From Porpolomopsis calyptriformis (taxonomy: Eukaryota; Basidiomycota; Agaricomycetes; Agaricales; Hygrophoraceae): a stretch of 64,000 nt of DNA. Both the position numbers and the translations under genes were made by a program. Below, piece by piece: positions 1 to 11,251 of the stretch. Position 1 is the stretch's first letter, and every line of letters starts with the position of its first letter. The notes under the pieces are model-generated. The model was not told the DNA's origin. It ran no database searches and saw only the letters and a program-made list of their open reading frames with translations. The stretch lies in NCBI GenBank assembly GCA_951640195.1, contig OX621169.1:1054001-1118000 (forward strand). The letters run 5' to 3'.

Positions 1-64
1 GTAAAAATTGCCCATATCTAACTCGTATTACCTCCCCCCCTCTGATCCATTCATTTTCCTGCAG

Positions 65-318
65 CATTGCAAGGAGCGGCTCGCATGGCGCTACAGGAGG
101 GGGCTCATCCTGCTCGGATAAAAGATTCCGTGACAAGTACGTCCTACCAAACACCTTTCGCGTGATAACCAAACATTAGCACAGCTCCGGGAGGCTGTAC
201 AATTGCGGGGGTGCTTGCGCTAGAGGATGGTCGGGTGAGATCGACTATTGCTCGTGCAATCCAAGTCGCTACGGAACACGCAAGCACGCTTGGACAAGCG
301 GCGAAACCAACACTTTAA
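65..318 (+). CDS. PRO3: Pyrroline-5-carboxylate reductase, C-terminal part (5' truncated by window)
   Basis: Final enzyme of proline synthesis, reducing 1-pyrroline-5-carboxylate with NAD(P)H. Only the last two exons lie in the window. The sequence opens inside an intron whose acceptor AG is at 63-64. Exon 65-136 joins exon 185-318 across a 48-base intron (137-184) with a phase-1 junction. The spliced reading contains DSVTTPGGCTIAGVLALEDG, the signature near the C-terminus of ProC/P5CR proteins (the family pattern is HPxxLKDxVxSPGGTTIAG). It then runs through an alpha-helical dimerisation tail to a TAA at 316-318. The N-terminal Rossmann domain lies outside the window. The family call is secure; the yeast-style symbol is by homology. 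Confidence 0.9.
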
Positions 319-1278
319 CCAATCAACCTTTTATTTACCCACCATTGCACTCTACCCGAGGGCATTCGAGGGCTGTGCCTGGATGCGTTCCGCGTGGCGA
401 GAGCTTTCCAGGCTGCATTCGTGGGTGTTTAAGTACAAAACTGTATCATATAGGATTTTGTAAAGTACTGTCCTGTGTATTACGACCAAAGTTACACATG
501 GCGAGACGAAAGCAAGGTCGCCGACGACGATTCGGACGATCAAAGGTTAGTCTGCGGTGTCATCACTGACCACCCCAGTGACGACACCGCGGACTAACCC
601 ATCACAATAATCCCGTCATCCCGCGTTTGAGTTTCGGCTACGTGTGCGACCAGCGCTTTAATGATGAAATAGAGAAAAGTTAAGCACTCTGTCCCCCGAC
701 AGCATATCCGATACTTCCAACTCTCGAGAAGACTGGAAACAAATCGGGTGGCTGCACCCCTGCAGGGGCGATTACTCTCGCTCCTGTAAAATGAGGATCT
801 GCGTTTGGTAATAGAACACAGTCCAGAGTGTCTGGGAGCATACAAGCATCTGGCGTTGCGAAGATACCAGAGCAACCATCTATTTGCAAGTCTCACCCGG
901 GAAAAATATCAATGAGAATCACTCGCCTTCATAATTGCGCAAGGAGGTAATAAGTAGAAAACAAGAGCTGTCTCCCGCGTGTGAACCTCTCGACCCGTTT
1001 AGGCGCAACCAAGGGTTACAACTAATCTTGTCCAAAACAATAGGTGGGACGAAACGCAATTTAAAACGGGAAAGTATCGTCAATCTTGCTCGGTTGAATG
1101 AGCGCCACGCCGTAGTGCATACACGGAGAGACGCCAAAGTGAAAGAGCGGAACTGTTTCAAGAGCGGAAGGTTTTAACCTGTGTATGATTGCATCCGGTA
1201 AAATACAGGAAAAACCTGTGGAGGGGACATCAGAATTTTTTCGCAACGACATGGAAAGAAGAATGACATTAAATAAGG
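319..1278. other. Gene-poor interval between P5CR and RPT3 stops
   Basis: About 960 bases between two convergent genes, far longer than other convergent gaps nearby (15-285 bases). It holds a long hairpin at 545-599. A 23-codon ATG-initiated reading at 498-569 (plus strand) is very arginine-rich, with eight Arg in the first sixteen residues, and its stop falls inside the hairpin. A 69-codon minus-strand reading (680-889) has protein-like composition but no ATG, and an upstream in-frame stop. No recognised protein family, tRNA or intact transposon was seen. It may hold 3' UTRs plus a non-coding RNA or the remains of a mobile element. Confidence 0.5.
545..599. repeat. 24-bp inverted repeat with 7-base loop (hairpin)
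   Basis: Left arm 545-568 and right arm 576-599 are reverse complements at 22 of 24 positions, separated by the loop 569-575. In RNA from the plus strand one of the two differences is a G-U wobble, leaving a single A-C mismatch. Such a structure could be a small-RNA precursor, a transcription-end structure or a MITE-like palindrome. The sequence alone does not decide. Confidence 0.85.
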
Positions 1279-2887
<1,609 letters not shown>

Positions 2888-2957
2888 AGCGGTGGAGTGC
2901 AAGGTGAGGGTGACGCGGCTCAGGCAGTAGTTACCGTGGGAATTCTTGCACTCTCCA

Positions 2958-3845
2958 ATGGCTAACGTCGTGTTGCCTTTGGACCAGCCTTCAAACTACA
3001 AGGACTCGCAGACCCGGTTGGACCGTCATAAACAGAATGATCTCCTCGCAAAATCAACCACGCTCTACGTAGGTCTTTGTCGTCTCTGCTTGCACTCCAT
3101 TTCCGACCCATGCAGATCGGTAATCTGAGCTTCTACACAACGGAGGAGCAGATATACGAGTTATTCACAAAATGCACAAGCCCAGAGGACGGAGGGGGGA
3201 TTAAAAGGATTATTATGGGTCTCGATCGCAATACCAGGTCCGTGTTGCGGATATTGGTCGTAAACGTTTCCTGACGATGGCCACAGAACACCATGCGGCT
3301 TTTGCTTTGTAGAGTACTACACTCACGCAGAAGCACTGGCTGGTATGCGATACGTCAACGGGACAAAACTCGACGAGCGAATCATTCGCTGTGACTTGGA
3401 TCTCGGTTACAGGGAAGGGAGACAGTTTGGCAGGGGTAAAAGTGGTGGTCAAGTGTGTTTCAATTATCTCTTTCTTCCGTGAATTTGGCCTTAGCGTATA
3501 TCAGGTTAGAGACGAGCACAGGCAAGATTATGATCCCGGCCGCGGGGGATGGGGTGCTCAAGCACAAAGAATAGAGATCGAAAGAAGAAGAGAAGTGGAG
3601 GAGCGGTATGCTGATGCACAAGATGGTCCAGGAGCAGTTGCAGGAGGCGGTGGGGACTGGAAAGAAGCTGAAGGTGTGAGTGGCGGAAAACTCAAGAGGG
3701 GGCGATCCCCAGATGACGACGGCGACCAGCTCAGAATGGTTAGTAAATATATTCAAAGGATTTCTTGACCATAGCATTTAATGTCCGCATTCTCCAGGGG
3801 CAGCGGATACGCACGGACGAGGACATTGACGCCGAGAGGATGTAA
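2958..3845 (+). CDS. CBC2: Nuclear cap-binding complex small subunit (CBP20/NCBP2)
   Basis: RNA-recognition-motif protein that binds the m7G cap of nascent transcripts with its large partner CBP80. Five exons (2958-3068, 3116-3237, 3287-3452, 3505-3738, 3798-3845) give 226 aa. The reading shows RNP2 [10 protein letters not shown] and RNP1 [10 protein letters not shown], then the cap-pocket region [20 protein letters not shown] and a C-terminal [16 protein letters not shown] stretch. All are hallmarks of NCBP2. The loop insert TSPEDGGG before IKRIIMG is longer than in human. An added basic tail ([13 protein letters not shown]) ends in DAERM. ATG 2958 was chosen; readings from upstream non-ATG codons are disregarded. 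Only 38 bases separate its stop from that of the convergent downstream gene. Confidence 0.95.
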
Positions 3846-3883
3846 ATTTCACTGTTGTACGCCAGCTCCAGCATTTCGGTCGA

Positions 3884-4754
3884 TCAATATATTACACGGG
3901 CCCGTATTAGGTATTTATCTCCCCATGTTTCTGGCTCGTAATAAGTCATATGTGTCATCCTCACCAAGCGGTGCGCTTCAGCGACAGACGCCAGCCGGAC
4001 CAGAAAACGGGACGCCATCGTAAATTCTCCCTCAGCTCTAATATGATCATTGAGACCTCTAAAATCACCAAAGCAAAAGTATGAACACTGACCGTTCCAC
4101 TTTCACGATCTCATCTCGATTCGGGCTCAAACAGTCCAAGCCAAAACTCTTCAAATACACATCTACCCCCCGCGGCACCAGCCTTCCAGGAAAGCCCCAC
4201 ATCACGGCGTTTTTTGCGGAATTGAGAATTCCGCCATGGGGACCATTTCCGGTAATGATGCCCCTCTCTGCAGCCTCAGCACGTCCCTTGACGCCTCTGG
4301 TTCGTAATGGTCTAACGGCGTCCGGTGGAGATGTCGGGTATGAAAAAACAGGGATGGTGGACATCGTAGCGTTCCGCAACGCAATCAAGTTTGACCGTAG
4401 GATATCAGGGTGGGTCAGGGTGATGTAACCCTTCCCTGTAGGGCGGAAACGGTGATAATCAACGGCGACTGTATGCCCAATGTCAAAAAATCCAAAAAAA
4501 CAAGGGTAGAGGGACGGACCATCACAGACACCTTGTAGCTTTGACCGTGTAACGAGTCTTCGGATGTCTGAAGGAAGCGCACCACGCGGTAAATTCCCAA
4601 GCTGAATGTGGACATAGTGTTCAGAGACTGTTGAATCGAAAAAAAATGGTAAATATATATATATGTCGTAGAGACAGGAGGGCATACCTCCCCGACGCGC
4701 CGTACCAGATGAAACTTGTGCTGATGCTCTGAGGAATGAGGATGAAGCTGACAT
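3884..4754 (-). CDS. Conserved hypothetical protein, possible mitochondrial RNA-binding (RRM-like) protein
   Basis: Not assigned to a named family. The N-terminus MSASSSFLRASAQVSSGTAR has the Ser/Arg-rich, acid-free character of a mitochondrial targeting sequence. After a first intron (donor just after GGGGAG near 4690) the reading continues VHIQLGNLPRGALPSDIRRL, which resembles the first strand and helix of an RRM. It then passes through FRPTGKGYITL. A last exon, entered after VER near 4097, contributes FLVRLASVAEAHRLVRMTHM and ends in RARVIY-stop at 3884-3886. The upstream GTG-initiated extension is rejected in favour of ATG 4754. The start is only 34 bases from that of the divergent SNRNP27 gene. 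The function is inferred and weak; the coding status is firm. Confidence 0.75.
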
Positions 4755-4788
4755 CGGTCGCAGGGTCACAATGTCACGCTGCTAACGC

Positions 4789-5723
4789 ATGTCTTCGCGC
4801 GACCATAGACGACGCGAAAGAAGCTGGGAGAGAGACGACCGCGACAGAGACCGCCCATCAAATAGGCGAGGTGGAGGTGGAACATACAGTCGGCGACGCA
4901 GCCGGAGTCGTTCCCGTAGTCCACCTCGCCGGGGGGAGCGAGAACGACGATCAGGTACGCACATGTCATCCTTTCTCTCTTGGCCCTCACCGTATTCGTG
5001 CAATTCAGACAGGAGAGATTACCCCAGGGTTAAAGGGGATGACAGACGGGATAGAGAGAGAAGAGGCAGTCGGAGAAAGGACGACGGACGTGAGGGTGAC
5101 CACGATAACAGGAGAGATACGCCAAGCAGGGACGAAGATAGAAGTGAGGACAAAGATCATCGACAGCGAGATCGCTCTCGGGACAATGACACGAAATCGG
5201 AGAAGGAGCGTACCACTACCAGAGACGCAAAGCAGCGGTCGCCACCGCAGGGTATGTTTTATTGCGCTACTTGATCTTTCAAGTACTCGACATGACTTAG
5301 ATAAATCTCTTCCTGGGCTGGCACCTTACTTGCAGCCTGATTCCGATGCTCCCGCAGAAGAGGGGGAAGATCCTTCTGAGTACGCTAATGACGACGATAT
5401 GATGGCCATGATGGGTCTCAGTGGCTTTGGGTCAACTAAGGTGTGAACGCCTCTCTTTACTTGCAGAGAGAACAATATCTCACCTGCTTTTATCATGTAG
5501 GGCAAACATGTTGAAGGTAACCAGGAGGGCGCGGCAGGCGTCAAAAAGATGCGTACTTGGAGACAGTACATGAATCGGTACGTGGTGATAGAGATCTGGA
5601 CGATATCTTACAAGCCTCTCTCTGCAGGCGTGGAGGGTTCAATAGGTCAGCGTGTTTATCTGCATTGTGACTGAAAGACCTCATTTCGACATTTATCATA
5701 GGCCACTTGACAAGATCAAATAA
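4789..5723 (+). CDS. U4/U6.U5 tri-snRNP 27 kDa protein (SNRNP27/SNUT3 family)
   Basis: Spliceosomal protein of the U4/U6.U5 tri-snRNP. The N-terminal two thirds is an RS/RD/RE-rich low-complexity region (MSSRDHRRRERSWERD, then RRRSRSRSRSPPRRGERERR). The C-terminus has the diagnostic SNRNP27 block: MMAMMGLSGFGSTK, GKHVEGNQEGA, then TWRQYMNRRGGFNRPLDKIK. The last piece is assembled across an intron in the RGGFNR codon row, and the stop is TAA 5721-5723. Introns interrupt after RERRSG, after RSPPQ, after GSTK and after YMNR. The ATG at 4789 is 34 bases from the oppositely oriented gene, and the shared interval carries CGTGAC on the minus strand. Confidence 0.92.
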
Positions 5724-5859
5724 TGTAGGTGTCTGTAGAACACGTTTATCAACCAGGAAAAAAATTGAAAAAGAATTCGATAACTGGCACAGGGTGAAGT
5801 GTATATTGGACATGGAGTGTAAGAGCGGGATTGTCATTGGCGCAAGTAAGACACTGCAT

Positions 5860-6373
5860 TCAGAACCCGTGCAACTTGATGGTGGACTTCGGGATACCCT
5901 CTTCCGTGAGGAATGTGGATATCTTGGTCCGTTGGTCACCTTGAAGCTGAATGACCTGACCCATCTCGTCATCATCAACAAGAGTTCCATTACAGGCGAA
6001 TTCCTACGATTGGGTTGATTTAGTTGACGGTGGTGATGAGAAGATCTGGACACTACCTTCTTAAATGCTTTGAGGAGTTTCTTAGCATCGTACTCTATCG
6101 AGGAAGGGCAGAGATAAGTGCTGTGGGAAAATTGGGCCAAAGATGGGCGGACGTACCCTTTGGGAGACCTTGCAAAGTTGTCAATGTCTTCCTCCCATTC
6201 CTTTGCTGAATGCGAATGTGAATGTAATTTTGCTGAGACCCTACGTCTCTGCTATCTCCAAGAGGATCTCCTTCGTCTGCAAAGGGGTCTGAAAGGCGGT
6301 TACCATGAGTCAGAATGAGCAAGATATGAGAAAAACGATGCTGACCGAAAGAATTGAGGTTCTGCACGCTCAT
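5860..6373 (-). CDS. SUI1: Translation initiation factor eIF1 (SUI1)
   Basis: Small factor of the 43S pre-initiation complex that enforces start-codon selection. Four exons (6346-6373, 6157-6288, 6057-6094, 5860-6003) give 342 bases, i.e. 113 aa, the length of human eIF1. The reading begins MSVQNLNSFDPFADEGD, has the core NYIHIRIQQRNGRKTLTTLQ, then GLPKEYDAKKLLKAFKKEFA across two introns, CNGTLVDDDEMGQVIQLQGD, and ends IKLHGF-stop, all as in the SUI1 family. Longer continuous readings across this stretch run through introns and are not real. It lies 141 bases upstream of the stop of HEM25 on the same strand and is convergent with SNRNP27. Confidence 0.97.
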
Positions 6374-6514
6374 GCGATAGAAAGAAATATGCGAGTTTGA
6401 GACTGACGATGGGGGTGGTGGCAAAAAGGATTGAGGCAAGATGACTAAATGTATAACGTAATCGACCACCAAAAAATTGGTCTTTTTCTTGTTTTTTTTA
6501 AATAAATCTATTTG

Positions 6515-7832
6515 TCAGGACCGCATGGAGATGAGTACTCCTTCGTACACTGCCCAACCGATTGCCGAACTCAATACTTTTCGAGACATGCGCAAGGAAG
6601 CGCCATCGAAGAAACCTGACAAGCCTCGTTGCTTGATTCGCAAAATTATGTTAGATAGTCATGTCTGAAACTCGGATGGGCACGCTTACCTTCCAAATGG
6701 TGCTCACAGTTCTCCGCAGGCCGTGGTATCTGTTTTCGGAACGGACCTGTATTTTTGTCTAGTGGGGTTACGATTTCAATATGTGCTCTAGCACGGCATG
6801 CGCAAACATGCCTTGATCACATCAAAAGGGTGGGTGGCCATAGTTGCTATCGTGCCGGCGACAGCACCGGAAAACCCGTGAATAGCGGTGGAATGCGCGT
6901 TGGATGCTGGCGGGAAATACGAACCTATCGCCAGCGTAAGCAACAGTGTCGGGCAACAAGAGGGGGAAAAAAAGTCGTACACATCTCGTGCTTAAGGCCC
7001 TCATAAAACACGAGAAACAGTCCTGCGTATGGCGCGTCTCGGAGAGAGGATGCTATAAAACCCCGTAGAAGCTCGGAAGGTCCCAAGCGGGCGATCGAGA
7101 CGAATGCACCCGTCAGGCTTTTGTAGGCATGCATATCACTCTGCGATACAAAAATGAGACTAGATGAGAAATAATCAAACTCGCGTGTCTTGCCTCAAAC
7201 CGCGCCTTTAACACGGTAAATGGGTTCAAGAGGAACCCAACACCTACACGCGTCGTCGCACCCGCTATTATATTTCCTTGGCTTGTCAGAGTCGGAAGAA
7301 CCGACGACTTAGTTCCTAACCCAGGCGGGGCTGCTACAAAGTAGGGGAAAGTTGACATGACAGTCCGCAACTGAGTCAGAGCGGTCATATAGAGCGCTAC
7401 TCCAGGGATGTTTCTGCGCTGCATCATTTAGACCTCAGAAATCGGAAGAGACAGGATCCTACCGGACGAGTGTCGCCGTAGTGCCTCTCCACAATCCACT
7501 TAGGCCATTTGAAGCGACAATACTACGCGCAGTATGCATGATCATGCCTACGTCCCTAACAACCGAAGATAAAAAAGATAACACGAATACGGGTTTTAAC
7601 TGACCGTGATTTTAACGTGCCGTCTCCTTGTTGGAGTCTGGTCTTCAGCATGTCGACTGGGTCATTCAGCATATGGACGCGAGGCCATCAATAAAACCGC
7701 CAAACTTACACGGCTGAAGGCAGACAGTTGATGCCAACCCCGACAACGCGCCTTGGTACGACCTGTGAGCGTATCGAACGAGAACAAGTGTAGTTTCTGA
7801 CCTGAGAACAGCTGCTGCTCGACATTGCTCAT
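6515..7832 (-). CDS. HEM25: Mitochondrial glycine carrier (SLC25A38/Hem25 family)
   Basis: Inner-membrane carrier importing glycine for 5-aminolevulinate synthesis in the haem pathway. Three carrier signatures are readable: LQPFDMLKTRLQQGD, then NPFTVLKARFE, then THPFDVIK. Diagnostic stretches are LVRNIPGVALYMTALTQLRT and SSLRDAPYAGLFLVFYEGLK. Exons run 7617-7656, 7463-7555, 7194-7413, 6981-7140, 6812-6924, 6690-6758 and 6515-6631. Upstream of 7710 lies the exon coding YQGALSGLASTVCLQP. The first coding exon (ATG near 7832) is uncertain in phase. Two introns, 7141-7193 and 6759-6811, start with GC rather than GT (GCAAG and GCATG). The second precedes the exon start TKIQVRSENRY. The C-terminus is WAVYEGVLISMRS. 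Confidence 0.92.
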
Positions 7833-8011
7833 CAAATTATGTGTCTTTGCGGATGACGAGGTCCACAAGGGAGTTTGCCGCTGACCCTGAAGCTTGAGCC
7901 TGTTCGACTGGCCAACGAGAGGCGGATCTAAGTCGGAAGATATAATTTATACGCATGTTTCCAATGAATGACACTGTCTACTAGTATATATGCCTCACAG
8001 CGAGGATACAC

Positions 8012-9178
8012 TCATCCTAATTTAAACCACTTCGGTAATTTCTTTTCTGCTGGCCTTGATGGTGGAGGTTGGGAGGAGGATTCGAGATTCAGAGTTGGTG
8101 GTGGCGGAAGGTCTACAGCTTGGGAGGAGACAGATGGTGCGAGTGGCGCGGGAACATCAGAAGCTATGGACAAATATATGAGTATACGGACACAGAGGTT
8201 TTTGGTATCAGGCCGACCATTTAATGATCGCTCCTCAAAACGAATTAGGAGAACAGAGGAGGGAGCCAACTGAAGTTCGGATAAAGTAAGATCGCGGATA
8301 GCAGGATCTGTCATGCTGAGATCACGTTTGGGTGGGGATTGATCTGAGCGACAATCATGAACTGCCCGTAGAAGACAGAAGGAAACACGGACATAGCATG
8401 AAGTTGATCGGTTTCACGTCCTCTCGCAATGATGATCGTACAAAAGCATACACAGAGTTGATTTTATCCGTGGATGGAAAAGTCTTCTCAATTTGTGTCC
8501 GATCCGTAAATCGAACACGAATGGTGGTCTGGCTTACTGTTAATAATTTACTCCGTGGAGAAAGGCAAAGTCCACACAGATGGCCATCTATTTCGCTTCA
8601 CCCTGGCTTTCGCTTCTCGTGTGGCACGAAGTTGAAGGGGGGCATTGGCGAGAGATTTGGAACGAGCAGATAACTGGGCTTGAGCAGCTTTCAGTTCAAC
8701 AGAGCTAGGGGTGAAATAAGAATCGGGAATGTCGCCTGAAAGGATAATGAGGACTTGAGAAATCGACAACGAAACCGGGAGAAACACACGAAGAGAGTGT
8801 ATGGCTTGACTGGGTGGATTGTATACTTTCATTGTGGACGCGTCTGCGGCATCCGGCGCTACATGTATAGATCGCGTGGTGTCACGATTTGATATGGCAG
8901 ATCCTGACATGTTAATAGCAGAAAAACTTTAGGAAGTGAGCGAAAGTCGACGATTGGAATAATGAAAGGAGAATCAGATGGAATAGTTGGTCTCATTAGC
9001 ATGTTCCAGAGTCGTAGGCGAACGACTCCGTATAAGGAGCAATGCGTCGAACGCAAATTACGAAATTAACATCCTAGAAACAACCAAAGCAGACACTTAC
9101 CAGTTCTTGGTCGGATGTGGTTTGAGTGTGAGTGCGTGGCTTCGCTGACTTAACTTTCCGCTCGTCTCCGTTCGGCAT
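8012..9178 (-). CDS. UBX-domain protein of the TUG/ASPSCR1 type
   Basis: Adaptor of the Cdc48/p97 ATPase family. The readable core starts MKVYNPPSQAIHS, then (after an intron) DIPDSYFTPSSVELKAAQAQ and NAPLQLRATREAKARVKRNR. A UBX beta-grasp fold follows: TTIRVRFTDRTQIEKTFPST, KINSVYAFVRSSLREDVKP, DLTLSELQLAPSSVLLIRFE. The extreme C-terminus KKLPKWFKLG matches the conserved KxPKWxKL tail of ASPSCR1. The probable first exon begins at ATG 9176-9178 (MPNGDERKVKSAKP), but the splice joining it to the core could not be made in frame, so the 5' part (about 8850-9178) is tentative. If the ATG is right, it lies 30 bases from that of divergent JJJ1. Confidence 0.82.
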
Positions 9179-9208
9179 CTCGGCACCCTATTGCCATCTT
9201 GCACTGAA

Positions 9209-11182
9209 ATGGGAATTAATGCATCGACTGGCGAGCAAGATTCCCCAGACGACGCTCAAAACCAGGATTACTACCAACTTTTAGGAGTAGACGAGTCTGC
9301 CACCGGTGAGCCAGTTGTGGATCTTTGCTTTCTTCGACCATTGACTTCGTTTACCAGGTGATGAAATCAAGGTGCATTATACCGGCTTTAAAGCCTTGAG
9401 TGTTGTGCCCATTGTGTGCATTAGCAATCATTTCGCAGATTGGCCCTTCTGCATCATCCAGACAAAAATCAAGGTGACATCGAAGGCTCGACCAAGCGGT
9501 TTGCACTCTTGCGGCAAGCATATGAGGTGAGGAAGTTAATGATACGTACAACTCTCTGCCTCTTACCCCAACCCGCATGTTAGGTTCTCAGCGATGACCA
9601 GGTGAGTATTTGTGTATTTTTTATTCAATCTATCGTTAGAACTGATGGTTATCCAAGTAGGAACGTGCTTGGTATGACTCGCACAGGGCTTCTTTATTAC
9701 CAGAACCAGAGGCCGAAACCGTCCTTTCCGATATCCGCAACGGTCCTACCTCTAAGCACCGCAACCATCGCATGACTGCGCGACATCTCACCATCTTCTT
9801 CGATTCCTCACTCTGGTCCAGTTTCGATGACAGCGACAAGGTATGTTTATTTCACTCTACTCTTATCCATCATCGTTCATCGTTATCACAAGAGCTTTTT
9901 CACGATTTACCGTGATCTCTTTGCTCAGCTTGCTTATGAGGAGTCGCTGCATTGTGATTTGTCGTATCCATCCTTTGGATATTCGACTTGGCTATGGGCA
10001 AATGAGACTACTGAAGAGGAATCCGTCAAACCATTTTACAATGCTTGGTTGAATTTTACTACCTCGAAGGAATTTGCATGGGTTTCACAATGGAACCTAG
10101 CCGATGCACAAGACCGTCGCGAGCGAAGGTGATTTGGCCACGTCCGCATGCAGTCATCCTGTTCATCCGTTTACAGACAAATGGAGAAAGACAACAAGAA
10201 AGCTCGCGAGGATGCACGCAGAGAATATATCGATGCTGTTCGCGTGCGTTGATTGGCTCCTGTTTAGAAGATGGGCTATAATTCTCATTTCCAGTCTCTG
10301 GCAAGATTTGTACGAAAGCGCGATCCCCGTTACAAAGCACACCTTGCTCGCCAGCAGCAAGCGGATCCGACGCCCTCACGCTCCACTCCGTCTATTGGAC
10401 GATCAGGAAAGCCTCCCACGGCAGACGCATACGTCGAGCAAGACTGGCAGCGAATCGACACCAACGGCCTCTACGATGACTTGGAGTGGATCACTGCTGA
10501 GGGCCAGGAGTCTGAGCAGTGGGAATGTGTGGCGTGCGCAAAGACGTTCAAAAGCGAGGCGGCCTGGGATAGCCACGAGCGAAGCAAGAAGCATATAAAA
10601 CAGGTCGAAAGCCTGAAAAGAGAAATGCAGGAGGACGAAGCACTCACGCTGGCGGCGAGTGAAGAACTACCCCAGGTCCAGCCGCTCACCGAACCGAATA
10701 TTCATTCGACGGTTGATAGCGCAAACGAGCACTTTACCCAAGTCTCTGACCATGCAGATGCAGAAACCCACCAGAGGATCCCCCCGGCGAGCACTGATAG
10801 AAAGGCAGATAACCCGAACGAACAGCAAGAACAAGAAACTTTCACGAATCATACCGAAGTCGATTCAGACGAGGACTCACTGGATCAATCCACCCGTGAG
10901 ACGGTCTCAAATAGTGGAAAGGATGGACAGATAAAGAAAAGTAAACGTCGGAGACGGGCGCCGCAGGCAAAGAAGGCGGATGGCCAGACCAATCTGCAGG
11001 TCAGTTTCATTCCTTTCATTGTCTTACATTTCATGGGTTCAAGGGTTTGCGCAAAGTGTAACCAATGTGGCCTGACGTTTGAATCAAAAACGAAGTTATT
11101 CTCCCATATCAGACAGTCAGGACACGCTCTTGCTTCACCTAACGAGGAGAATAAGGGAAGGGCACAGAGAAACAAGAGATGA
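9209..11182 (+). CDS. JJJ1: J-protein JJJ1/DNAJC21, cytosolic 60S maturation co-chaperone
   Basis: Hsp70 co-chaperone that, in yeast, acts with Rei1 and Ssa to release Arx1 from pre-60S particles. The J domain is near the N-terminus: [17 protein letters not shown], then, after an intron ending at [26 protein letters not shown] with the catalytic HPD. Next comes [20 protein letters not shown]. Two U1-type C2H2 fingers follow: [18 protein letters not shown], and [20 protein letters not shown] after the last intron. The second finger sits just before the end, RAQRNKR. A charged, acidic linker separates them. The exon order is J domain, helical middle ([20 protein letters not shown]), finger 1, linker, finger 2, as in DNAJC21. 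It is convergent with PRP18, with 69 bases between stops. Confidence 0.95.
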
Positions 11183-11251
11183 TAATAATTTATGCTTTAG
11201 CTAGAGGTACCATTTCCACAATTCTTAGACGAGATATCGATGCCACAAGGA

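Noticed and set aside
4755..4769. 15-base upstream extension of the unknown gene starting at a GTG
   Set aside because: Nuclear genes of fungi use ATG; the in-frame ATG at 4754 gives a clean presequence. Similar TTG or GTG starts (for example at 2946, 12573 and 15120) were dropped for the same reason.
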